A program made the translations under genes and the position numbers. The notes under the pieces are model-generated. The model was not told where the DNA came from and made no database searches. It saw nothing but the letters and a program-made list of their open reading frames with translations. Shown here in pieces: positions 56,722 through 64,000 of a stretch of DNA of 64,000 nt. This DNA is from JAPPFW01 sp965200835 (GTDB taxonomy: Bacteria; Actinomycetota; Acidimicrobiia; Spongiisociales; Spongiisociaceae), in the NCBI GenBank assembly GCA_965200835.1, contig OZ241390.1, positions 868,001 through 932,000 of the forward strand, in the 5' to 3' direction. Within the stretch, counting starts at the first letter, position 1, and each line of letters begins with the position of its first letter.

Positions 56722-57479
56722 CAGACAGCCACCCTTGCGGGTGCCGGGCGTGGCATGTCATCGTGAAGGTGCCCGTCTAGGGTGCGTCCGCCGGCTTTCG
56801 GGGTCCGGCCGCCCCACTGCTTGAAGAAGAAAGGAACTCCCGCGGCGTCGCACTGATCACGTATGCCGGTGGCCCACTCGGGCGCCATGGGACGGGCGCC
56901 GGGACCGCTCTCGCCACCTAAGATCACCCAGTGGATTCCTTCCAGGTCGAGGTCCGGGAGCGGTCCGAGCAGGGGCTCGAGACTGAGGAAGCGAATGGCG
57001 GCGGGCACGGTACGCAGGTGATCGATGCGGAACCGGTACCGGTCGTTCTCGATGCTCACGCCAATCCACACGTTAGCCGGCCACGGCAAATCCGGGGCAA
57101 CCTCGCGGAGACGGTGAGAACGCTTGGTCAGCACCTGGTAGGTGTGGCGGGGCGTATCGGACATGACTCCGAACACCTCCTCGAGAAACTCGAGAGGCAC
57201 CTTGGGATGGAAGAGATCGCTCATCGAGTCCACGAACACCGTCCTCGGACGCCGCCACGACCGCGGCAGGTCCAGCACTCGGGGATGTAGGGACAGACGG
57301 AAACCGGGGCCGGATGTTCTGGGATCACCGTCCTCCTGGTACTTGCGCGAACCCATGGCCTTCAGACGCTTCGCCAGGGTCAGCGCGTAACAGTTATCAC
57401 ATCCTGGGGAGACCCGGTCGCATCCGGTGGTCGGGTTCCAGGTGGCCTCGGTCCACTCGATCCCGCTCCTAGAAGCCAT
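56721..57479 (-). CDS. DUF5131 (phage Gp37/Gp68-type, three-Cys motif) protein
   Basis: A 252 aa protein with the N-terminal IEWTEATWNPTTGCDRVSPG, followed by CDNCYALTLAKRL. The three Cys are spaced C-x6-C-x2-C and could bind an iron-sulfur cluster, in a radical-SAM-like context. HPRVLDLPRSWRRPRTVFVDSMSDLFH (in parts), YQVLTKRSHRL, WIGVSIEN and ILGGESGPGARPM then follow, with FFFKQWGGRTPKAGGR near the end, all diagnostic of the family. It is the first gene of the two-gene unit with tcmP. Confidence 0.9.
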   Translation of the reverse strand: MASRSGIEWTEATWNPTTGCDRVSPGCDNCYALTLAKRLKAMGSRKYQEDGDPRTSGPGFRLSLHPRVLDLPRSWRRPRTVFVDSMSDLFHPKVPLEFLEEVFGVMSDTPRHTYQVLTKRSHRLREVAPDLPWPANVWIGVSIENDRYRFRIDHLRTVPAAIRFLSLEPLLGPLPDLDLEGIHWVILGGESGPGARPMAPEWATGIRDQCDAAGVPFFFKQWGGRTPKAGGRTLDGHLHDDMPRPAPARVAV

Positions 57480-57571
57480 CTCTCCATCTCCTCTGATTGG
57501 TCGCCACCAACGTACCGTCCGTGTGTGACAAGCTACCTGGCGATATTCTAAGGAGAGTTACGACTGTTGGA

Positions 57572-58570
57572 TCAGGCTCCCGACCTGGACACCAAGTGGC
57601 AGGAGACCATACGGCGCCCACCCTTGTCCTCCAGGGGAGGATGCTCGGTCGAATGACAGATCTGCTCGGCCTCCGGGCAGCGAGCGATGAACCGGCACTC
57701 CGGTGGGGGGTCTATGGCCTTTCCGACCCCTCCCTTGATCAGCACCTGCGGCGCGGGCTGCGTCGGGTCGGGAATCGGTACCGCCGACAGGAGGGCCCGC
57801 GTGTACGGGTGGAGGGGGTTGGCCAGGATCTGCTCGGTCTCTCCTACCTCCACTATCTTCCCGAGGTACATCACCGCGATCCGATCGCACATGTAACGAG
57901 CCACCGCTAGATCGTGCGTGATGTACAGGAAGGCGACCCCCAGTTCGTTCGCTAGGCGGGACATCAGCTCCATGATCGAGATGCGAATGCTGACATCGAG
58001 CATGGACGTAGGCTCGTCCGCCACCACCAGGCGAGGCTCCAGGACCAGCGCCCGGGCGATAGCCACCCGCTGGCGCTGGCCACCTGACAATTCGTGCGGG
58101 TACCTGAACATGAAGGACGTAGGAGGTGCGAGTCCGACCTTCCACAATATCGAGGCCACTGCTTCTTCCCGAGATGCCAAGTCGCCGATCTCGTTGATAC
58201 GCAGGGGCTCGGCAATCGTCTCGTAAACAGTTCGCCGGGGGTTGAGCGACTCGTAGGGATCCTGGAAGATCATCTGGACCCGGCGGCGGAACTCGGCCGA
58301 TTCGCTCTTGTCGAGGTTTGCCAAGTCCTTCTGGCTGCCATCATCTTCTCTAAGGAGGATCCGCCCCTGATCGGGCGCATCCAGGCGCACCAGTAGCCGA
58401 CCGATGGTCGACTTACCGCATCCCGACTCGCCCACCAAGCCTAGGCTCTCTCCGGCTCCGATCTCGAAATCGAGGTCGTCCACCGCATGAACATGGCCAG
58501 CCTGGCGGCGCAAGAACCCTCCTGTCAGGGGGAATCGCCTGCGGAGCCCCTCGACCTGTACCAGCGCCAT
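57572..58570 (-). CDS. Oligopeptide-type ABC transporter ATPase (OppF/DppF-like)
   Basis: A 332 aa nucleotide-binding subunit, last gene of the importer operon 57572-64000. GESGCGKSTIGRLLVRL is Walker A, LSGGQRQRVAIARAL the signature and LVVADEPTSMLDVS Walker B; ITHDLAVARYMCD follows. The oligo_HPY C-terminus has the Cys-containing CRFIARCPEAEQIC. ATG 58570 is used; it overlaps the OppD stop (TGATG). The frame is open further upstream, but that part is inside oppD. It partners with the ATPase at 58570-59604. Confidence 0.92.
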   Translation of the reverse strand: MALVQVEGLRRRFPLTGGFLRRQAGHVHAVDDLDFEIGAGESLGLVGESGCGKSTIGRLLVRLDAPDQGRILLREDDGSQKDLANLDKSESAEFRRRVQMIFQDPYESLNPRRTVYETIAEPLRINEIGDLASREEAVASILWKVGLAPPTSFMFRYPHELSGGQRQRVAIARALVLEPRLVVADEPTSMLDVSIRISIMELMSRLANELGVAFLYITHDLAVARYMCDRIAVMYLGKIVEVGETEQILANPLHPYTRALLSAVPIPDPTQPAPQVLIKGGVGKAIDPPPECRFIARCPEAEQICHSTEHPPLEDKGGRRMVSCHLVSRSGA

Positions 58571-59604
58571 CAGACTGCCTCCATAATGTCGGGAACCTGT
58601 TCGAAGTTCCAGCACGCCACCGAGTGGGATGACTTGCCTATCGGAGTCATGACCGGTACCTCCTGGCGGCACTGCTCGGTCGCCCATGGGCAGCGAGGAT
58701 GGAAACGGCAACCCGAAGGTGGTGCAAGCAGATCCGGTGGCGTTCCCTCCAGCGAGATAGGTCGACGACGCGGCCCTGTTACGGATGGAATGGACGACAG
58801 CAACAGGTAGGCATACGGATGGCGGGGACGGCGAAAGACTTCGTCGGTAGGCCCGATCTCCATCAGCCTCCCGGCATACATCACCCCGATGATGTCACTC
58901 ACCTGGGCGATCACCGCCATGTCATGGCTTATGTACAGGATCGCCAGCCCTAACTGTTGCTGGATCTCCTTCAGCTCTGACAGGATCTGAGCCTGTACGA
59001 TCACATCCAGCGCGGTAGTGGGTTCGTCGGCGATGATCAGTTTGGGTTCGCATGACAGTGCCATGGCGATCACCGCCCGCTGGCGCATTCCCCCTGACAG
59101 CTCATGCGGGTAGCGATTCTTTACGGCCGGATCCAACCCCACCATCTCGAAGAGACGATCGATCCGCTTATTGACTTCGGCATGGGACAGGCGAGGGACG
59201 AAGTGCTCATCCATCGCTTCCCTGATCTGGGCGCCGACCCGGTAGACCGGATTCCAGGCGTTCATCGCTCCCTGGAAGACCATGGCAATCTCCGACCAGC
59301 GCAGACTCCGCATCTCGTCCTCCGCCAGACTCAGGAGGTCGGAACCCTCCCAGCGAATCTCGCCCGACCGGAACTTGGCGTTCTCCGGTGACAGCCGTAA
59401 TAGGGCAAGGGCCACCGATGTCTTCCCACAGCCTGATTCGCCTACCAGACCCATGGATTGGCCCCTGCTGAGCGCGAAGCTCAGATCCTCGATAGCGGAA
59501 ACCTCCCCTGCCTCCGTCTGGTAACGCATCACCAGACTATCGACGTCCAGCACGGGAGAGGACTCCATCGGTGTAGTTCGGGTAGCTAGGTGTTTTTCGG
59601 TCAT
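58570..59604 (-). CDS. Oligopeptide-type ABC transporter ATPase (OppD/DppD-like)
   Basis: A 344 aa nucleotide-binding subunit. VGESGCGKTSVALALLRL is Walker A, LSGGMRQRAVIAMAL the signature and LIIADEPTTALDV Walker B; YISHDMAVIAQVSD is the switch. The C-terminal oligo_HPY block has CRFHPRCPWATEQC. The MTEKHL start at 59604 overlaps the stop of the DppC-type permease. It forms the ATPase dimer with the gene at 57572. Confidence 0.92.
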   Translation of the reverse strand: MTEKHLATRTTPMESSPVLDVDSLVMRYQTEAGEVSAIEDLSFALSRGQSMGLVGESGCGKTSVALALLRLSPENAKFRSGEIRWEGSDLLSLAEDEMRSLRWSEIAMVFQGAMNAWNPVYRVGAQIREAMDEHFVPRLSHAEVNKRIDRLFEMVGLDPAVKNRYPHELSGGMRQRAVIAMALSCEPKLIIADEPTTALDVIVQAQILSELKEIQQQLGLAILYISHDMAVIAQVSDIIGVMYAGRLMEIGPTDEVFRRPRHPYAYLLLSSIPSVTGPRRRPISLEGTPPDLLAPPSGCRFHPRCPWATEQCRQEVPVMTPIGKSSHSVACWNFEQVPDIMEAV

Positions 59605-60710
59605 CGCCGTCGCAGCCTCGGATTGACAATCTCGTCCATGCCCCGCCCCACTAGGAAGAAAGCCGCTGCCAGGAGGGTCACCGCCAAGCCGGGGGGAAAT
59701 ACGAGCCACCAGTAGTCGATGGCTTGGAGGAGATATCCCTGAGTCCGGGTCAGCTGGAACATGATGCCCCAAGAATTGGGAATATTCAGTAGACCCAAGA
59801 AAGACAGCACAGCCTCGGACTGGATTGCTCCGGTAACCGAGAACATCATGTAGAGCACGCTGATCGGCATCACATTGGGGACGATGTGATAGAAGACGAT
59901 GTGACGACCAGAGCCTCCCGCTACCCGAGCGGCGTCGATGAACGGCTTTACCTTCACGGATAGGGCCTGGGACTTGAGGACGATGGCTGTCCCACCAAAG
60001 CCCCCTAGGATCCCGATCAGCAGTGCCAGGTGCCACACCTGGAAGTTGAACAATGCTCCGATCACTATCAGCAAGGCCAGTCCCGGAATCATTATCAAGA
60101 AGTCAGCCAACCGCATGAAAAAGGCATCCAACGCCCCACCATAGAAGGCCGCCATCGAGCCCACCGACGTGGCAATGACCACCGTAACGATCGCCGCCAG
60201 GAACCCCAGGAAGAACGCCACCCGCGCTCCATACATCAACTGCGACAGGACATCGCGCCCGAGCGGATCGGTTCCTAGCCAGTGCCGGCTGTCAGGAGGC
60301 GCCGGTTGCAAGGGCAGCTCGAAGGTCTCGCCGATCTGTAAGTCGGTGGGGATACGATTGTCGAGTAGTGCAGCTCGCCGATCTATTTCCGTCGACGGGT
60401 CGACCACTTCTTCCACCATGGTCACTGTACGCGTTACGGGTTCGAGTTCTACCCCGGTCACCGGATCGTATACCGCTGGATTCCAGTATCCGGTACTGAA
60501 GAAGATCGCCGGCATGATGGCCATCAACGCCCAGAAAGCGATGATCCCAATACCTACCATCCCAACCTTGTTGCGTCTGAAGATCCGCCAGTTCTCACCG
60601 ACGGATCTCCGCATGAGACCCAGTCGGACCTTCCACCACGAATCGATCTCGGTCGTGTCAGGCACGGGACCGGATGATCCAGCTGCGGCTTTGTTCTTGA
60701 TCTCAGCCAT
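59601..60710 (-). CDS. Dpp/Opp-type ABC permease (DppC-like) with long periplasmic insert
   Basis: A 369 aa permease. The N-terminal NWRIFRRNKVGMVGIGIIAFWALMAIMPA is the typical OppC N-terminal helix. HWLGTDPLGRDVLSQLMYGARV and the EAA-like DAARVAGGSGRHIVFYHIVPN follow, then VLSFLGLLNIPNSWGIMF. Between the first helix and the GTDPLGRD block lies about 100 residues of polar sequence, longer than usual. It may extend into the periplasm and contact the binding protein. The start overlaps the DppB-like stop at 60703. Confidence 0.9.
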   Translation of the reverse strand: MAEIKNKAAAGSSGPVPDTTEIDSWWKVRLGLMRRSVGENWRIFRRNKVGMVGIGIIAFWALMAIMPAIFFSTGYWNPAVYDPVTGVELEPVTRTVTMVEEVVDPSTEIDRRAALLDNRIPTDLQIGETFELPLQPAPPDSRHWLGTDPLGRDVLSQLMYGARVAFFLGFLAAIVTVVIATSVGSMAAFYGGALDAFFMRLADFLIMIPGLALLIVIGALFNFQVWHLALLIGILGGFGGTAIVLKSQALSVKVKPFIDAARVAGGSGRHIVFYHIVPNVMPISVLYMMFSVTGAIQSEAVLSFLGLLNIPNSWGIMFQLTRTQGYLLQAIDYWWLVFPPGLAVTLLAAAFFLVGRGMDEIVNPRLRRR

Positions 60711-61881
60711 GTGAGGTCACCCTAATTCGAGGATCGAGTACTCCGTAGAGAATGTCCACAACGAAATGCCCCAACAAGGCAAGTATACCGATGAAGGAAT
60801 AAGCGCCGATCGCCACGGGAATGTCCTCCTTGGTAACCGAATCAACCAGGGTCTCTCCCAGCCCTGGCCACGAAAAGACTGTCTCCGTGATCACTCCTCC
60901 GTCGATCACGGTAGCTACAGCCAGCACTAGAGAAGTGGTCACTGGCAAGAGGGCCGTCCGGGCCGCATGACGGTCTCGAACCATCCGCTCCGGTAACCCC
61001 TTTGCTCGGGCGGTGAGGATGTAGTCCTCTCGCAAAGTTTCCAGCATAGAGCTCCTAGTAAGGAGCATTATTCCCGCAAAGCCTATCAGCGTCAAGGTCA
61101 GTACGGGAAGGATCATGTGAAAGGCGATGTCCCCTGCGTAGGCTCGCATCGCTTGACCACCGCCCGATCCGAACCAATAGTATATGAATCCGATCACCAC
61201 CAAGGCTGTTCCACCCCACCGAAGAGGTTGTTCCAATCGCCGACCGGATACTTTCATAGCTGCGTACCTGCAGGCGAACAGGAGTAGCGAAGAGATCATC
61301 GTCACCCAGAACAAGCGCATGAATACCTGGTTAGCGGAGAAGGGCGCGTCTCTCCATCTTTCTGGATCGAGGAACTTCGCAATCGGTAGCCAATCTAGCC
61401 ATACGCTGAAGAACCAGATCAATATCAGGGCGAACCACGGGAGGAACATGGAGTAGAGGCCAACTGCTCCGATAGTCAAGGCCATCTCACGACGGTTGCC
61501 CCGCCTCCAGGCCAGAAACTTTCCGGCCAGGAAGCCCACCCAGTAGTAAGTGACCAGAGCAGCGAGGAAGAGGACGAGGGTACGAGGCAATCGTTCGGCG
61601 ATTATGTCAATCACCGGCCGTGGATACTGGTCGAACGAAACTCCGAGGTCGCCCCGGAAGAAGTTGAACATGTGGTCGCGGAACTGGATCAGCAACGGCT
61701 TGTCCAATCCAAGACGCTCCAGAGCTACCTGGCGGGCTTCCGGTGGAATATTGGGGTTTCCGGCGAACTTCTGAGCCACCGTATCACCGGGAAGGATGGA
61801 CAGAAGGAACCAGGTGACCGTCAGGAACAGCAGGAAGAGGAAGATCATCTGAAGGATCCTTCTTGTCAGATATCTAGCCAC
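60703..61881 (-). CDS. Dpp/Opp-type ABC permease (DppB-like), extended
   Basis: A 392 aa permease with N-terminal TRRILQMIFLFLLFLTVTWFLLSILPGD. LGLDKPLLIQFRDHMFNFFRGDLGVSFDQYPRP (in parts) is the typical segment after helix 1. An insert with extra helices occupies about residues 130-230; most DppB proteins are about 310-340 aa. The EAA loop is DYILTARAKGLPERMVRDRHAARTALLP, and WPGLGETLVDSVTKEDIPV follows. It is the second gene of the operon, 119 bp after the binding protein. Confidence 0.9.
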   Translation of the reverse strand: MARYLTRRILQMIFLFLLFLTVTWFLLSILPGDTVAQKFAGNPNIPPEARQVALERLGLDKPLLIQFRDHMFNFFRGDLGVSFDQYPRPVIDIIAERLPRTLVLFLAALVTYYWVGFLAGKFLAWRRGNRREMALTIGAVGLYSMFLPWFALILIWFFSVWLDWLPIAKFLDPERWRDAPFSANQVFMRLFWVTMISSLLLFACRYAAMKVSGRRLEQPLRWGGTALVVIGFIYYWFGSGGGQAMRAYAGDIAFHMILPVLTLTLIGFAGIMLLTRSSMLETLREDYILTARAKGLPERMVRDRHAARTALLPVTTSLVLAVATVIDGGVITETVFSWPGLGETLVDSVTKEDIPVAIGAYSFIGILALLGHFVVDILYGVLDPRIRVTSHG

Positions 61882-61924
61882 TCCGCTACTTCCTTTCGGT
61901 TACCAAACAATATTCATCGGGGGG

Positions 61925-61971
61925 CCTCCAGGAGAGCCGTTCACCGGTCAGGGGGCCGACTCTCCCGGAGG
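61925..61971. terminator. Stem-loop between binding protein and permease genes
   Basis: CCTCCAGGAGAG (61925-61936) and CTCTCCCGGAGG (61960-61971) pair at 11 of 12 positions with a 23-nt loop. On the coding (minus) strand no T-run follows, so it is more likely a partial terminator or a stabilising hairpin than a full stop. Such hairpins let binding proteins be made in excess of permeases. Confidence 0.5.
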
Positions 61972-62000
61972 TAGTTTTCCTTGCGTTCTTGAGGGATCGA

Positions 62001-64000
62001 CTACATCTGGTTGACCACTCCGGTCAGGCCACCCCAGTTCTGCAGACCATCGAGGGTCACGAGGTAGGGGAAGTCCAGCGAGCCCGAGTAGGCCTCGATG
62101 ATCGGAGTAGTGAACAGGACCACGTAGGGAAGATCCTCAGCCAGGATCGCTTCGGCCTGATGGATCAGGTCACGAGCCTCGGACAGGGTCTTGGCCCGAA
62201 CGAACTGATCAGCCAAGTCGTCGAAGGCGGCGTTCGAATATCCCGGAGTGTTGTATCCACCGAGGCCGGAGTCAGCGGAAGACTTGAAGAAGTCGAACAC
62301 GTAGTCTGGGAAGGGGGTCAGGCCCCATCCCAGGATGTACATGTCGAACCCCAACGGGTCGGCCGGGGGGAAGACCTTGTCCACGATCACCGAGAAGCCG
62401 GTCGGCTCCGCACTCAAGGGAACACCCAGATCGCTGGCCCACTCCTCGATGAACAGCGCAAAGGTAGCCCGCATCGGGTCGTATCCGGGCCCGGGAGCCA
62501 GCAGGGTGAGAGGCGGTACGGCCGTTCCGTCAGGACCGCGCATTCCTTCGCCCTTGGGTATGACGTCGCGGGTGCCCTCGTCCCAAGCCGGCTCGACATC
62601 CCAGGTCCATCCGGCTGCCTTCAGGGTTGCCACAGCCGAATCCAGCCGCTCCTGGGCGGTTTGGTCGGCGCATGGGGCACCGACATTGGGATTGTGCCAG
62701 TAGCCGTTTCCGGGTGGAACCATCGCGTTGGCCGGGATGGCGGTACCACCCAGAACCGTATTGGTCATGAACTCCTTGTCGATCATGCACCCGATCGCCG
62801 TTCGGAAAGCGACGTCGCTCATGGGGAACTTGCGGGTGTTGAAGGCCAGGTACCTGAACCCGTTCTGCTCATTGACTGCGATCTCGAGGTTGGGGGCGCC
62901 CATAACCTCGTTCCGCAGACCAGCCTGCAGGCCGAGGGGATTCAGCAAGAAGTCCACCTCGCCCTCGGTGAGAGCCAGCACGGCGGTGTTCTGGTCGGTG
63001 TAGATCGAGTAGATGGACTCGGAAGCATAAGGACCACTGGTGTACTGGGACACCACATCCCCGCCGGACGTGCCAGACCACGTCTCGGCCATACCGGAGC
63101 CGGAAACGTAGTCCACGGCTCCTGAGCTATACACCGTGTACTGGGCGCCTCGGTCCCAGAAATCGGCGATGGCTTGGTTACGCCAGAAGGCGCCCTGCTC
63201 CCATTCGGCCGAGTCGAATGCTCCACCGTTGGGCGAACCCAAACCGGAGGCCGAATACAGAGTCTCCGCATCGTCGGAGGCGTCCACGATCGGGGCCCAG
63301 TAGGCCTGCTGGAAGATCGGAGCCAGGCCGACCGAATACGGCCAGATAGCCAGGCCGGGCTCGAAGTTGAAGTGGATCTTCACAGTGAGATCATCCAGGG
63401 CCTCCACGCCGGAGATCCCCTCGCTGGACTCATCCTCCTCGGTAGCGGGATCGTCGTCACGAGCCAGCGGCCAGCTGCTCAGGAAGTTCCCGCCCAACCC
63501 GTTGTACTTGGCGAGCGTGTTGTAGGTGAAGACCATGTCCTGGGCGGTCCGGGGGGTACCGTCCGACCAACGAGCATCGGAACGCATGTTGACGGTTACC
63601 GAATAACCGTCCCCGTCCGCAACTGCTGCTGGGGGCTCCGGGTCGGATGCCAACGCCGGCACCAAGCTGTAGGTGGGACCTTGATAGGTGTACAGCCCGC
63701 CCTGGCCGGGTATGACGTAGCTGTTCCAGACGTCGGCCTCGGTATCGAGCGCTGCCCAGGGATTGTCAGTGGTGGGAGCGGAGAAGATCGCCAGGCGGTA
63801 GGAGAAGCCCATGGGTGCCGGCTCCTCTTCCATCGCCATGGTGGTCTCGGTCGTGTCCTCCATCGCCATGGTGGTCTCGGTCGTGTCCTCCATCGCCATG
63901 GTGGTCTCGGTCGTGTCCTCCATCGCCATGGTGGTCTCGGTCGTGTCCTCCATCGCTGCGGTGGTCTGGGTGGCAGCAGTAGTGGTAGGAGCGTCCTCCT
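62001..64000 (-). CDS. Family 5 ABC substrate-binding protein, N-terminus cut by window edge
   Basis: An extracytoplasmic solute-binding protein (SBP_bac_5), over 660 visible residues. The signal peptide lies beyond position 64000. The first visible part is a Thr/Glu/Met-rich linker with a fourfold repeat of MAMEDTTETT. The fold begins at FSYRLAIFSAPTTDNPWAAL. VNMRSDARWSDGTPRTAQDMVFTYN is the usual block, later FPMSDVAFRTAIGCMIDKEFM and YSNAAFDDLADQFVRAKTL. Ligand may be an oligopeptide or oligosaccharide. It leads the minus-strand operon to 57572. Confidence 0.92.
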   Translation of the reverse strand, partial: EDAPTTTAATQTTAAMEDTTETTMAMEDTTETTMAMEDTTETTMAMEDTTETTMAMEEEPAPMGFSYRLAIFSAPTTDNPWAALDTEADVWNSYVIPGQGGLYTYQGPTYSLVPALASDPEPPAAVADGDGYSVTVNMRSDARWSDGTPRTAQDMVFTYNTLAKYNGLGGNFLSSWPLARDDDPATEEDESSEGISGVEALDDLTVKIHFNFEPGLAIWPYSVGLAPIFQQAYWAPIVDASDDAETLYSASGLGSPNGGAFDSAEWEQGAFWRNQAIADFWDRGAQYTVYSSGAVDYVSGSGMAETWSGTSGGDVVSQYTSGPYASESIYSIYTDQNTAVLALTEGEVDFLLNPLGLQAGLRNEVMGAPNLEIAVNEQNGFRYLAFNTRKFPMSDVAFRTAIGCMIDKEFMTNTVLGGTAIPANAMVPPGNGYWHNPNVGAPCADQTAQERLDSAVATLKAAGWTWDVEPAWDEGTRDVIPKGEGMRGPDGTAVPPLTLLAPGPGYDPMRATFALFIEEWASDLGVPLSAEPTGFSVIVDKVFPPADPLGFDMYILGWGLTPFPDYVFDFFKSSADSGLGGYNTPGYSNAAFDDLADQFVRAKTLSEARDLIHQAEAILAEDLPYVVLFTTPIIEAYSGSLDFPYLVTLDGLQNWGGLTGVVNQM
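63831..63950 (-). repeat. Four tandem 30-bp repeats in the lipoprotein linker
   Basis: Four exact 30-bp units (63831-63860, 63861-63890, 63891-63920, 63921-63950) are followed by a degenerate fifth. Each encodes MAMEDTTETT in the linker of the binding protein. The copies appear identical at the DNA level, so they expanded recently and may vary in number between strains. Confidence 0.92.

Overview
The window is high-GC bacterial DNA whose housekeeping gene order and protein types point to an actinobacterium. The block ctc(rplY)-pth ... mfd-parvulin-mazG ... eno-ftsB/divIC-DUF501-tRNA-Leu is an actinobacterial arrangement. It also carries a nickel superoxide dismutase with its S26 maturation protease, a two-gene KorAB 2-oxoacid:ferredoxin oxidoreductase and several Thr/Ser-rich lipoprotein linkers. 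The class could be Acidimicrobiia, but that is a guess from gene content.

Layout. 1-15.7 kb is ordinary chromosome: deoC (cut by the window edge), rmuC, metG, a four-gene ABC-2 efflux operon (ATPase-permease-ATPase-permease), sodN/sodX, a DUF3048 lipoprotein, an amidase and korAB. 15.9-39.7 kb is an accessory island. It holds two long paralogous proteins of unknown function (765 and 774 aa) with a sigma-70 region 4-like helix-turn-helix, each preceded on the minus strand by a DUF4143 ATPase gene. The second copy of that ATPase is intact; the first survives only as a tail of about 20 codons. Between the two units lies a complete importer cluster (family-5 binding protein, two Dpp-type permeases, fused double ATPase, two ABC exporter-fold proteins) with its own promoter and a large inverted-repeat operator. 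Next come a methylase plus phospholipase-D/SNF2 helicase restriction-type pair and an AAA15 ATPase plus DUF4276/Toprim pair. The methylase, the helicase and the AAA15 ATPase are all broken by frameshifts or stop codons.

39.9-55.4 kb returns to housekeeping genes on the minus strand: tRNA-Leu(UAA), DUF501, ftsB-like, eno, a small lytic transglycosylase, an unfamiliar HTH plus partner pair, mazG, a parvulin lipoprotein, mfd, an SDR epimerase, pgsA, glpK, pth and rplY. 55.8-57.5 kb holds the TcmP plus DUF5131 (three-Cys motif) pair. 57.6-64 kb is a minus-strand Opp/Dpp-type peptide or oligosaccharide importer operon whose binding protein runs off the window end.

How it fits together. The most interesting stretch is 15.9-39.7 kb. 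A tandem duplication of [DUF4143 ATPase + sigma-like giant protein] was apparently split by insertion of the importer cluster, and lies beside decaying defence-type modules. The sigma-like/DUF4143 unit, the HTH/HPC-motif pair (43.6-44.8 kb) and TcmP/DUF5131 are the best candidates for poorly described systems. All functional statements are from reading the translated sequence; no database search was possible.
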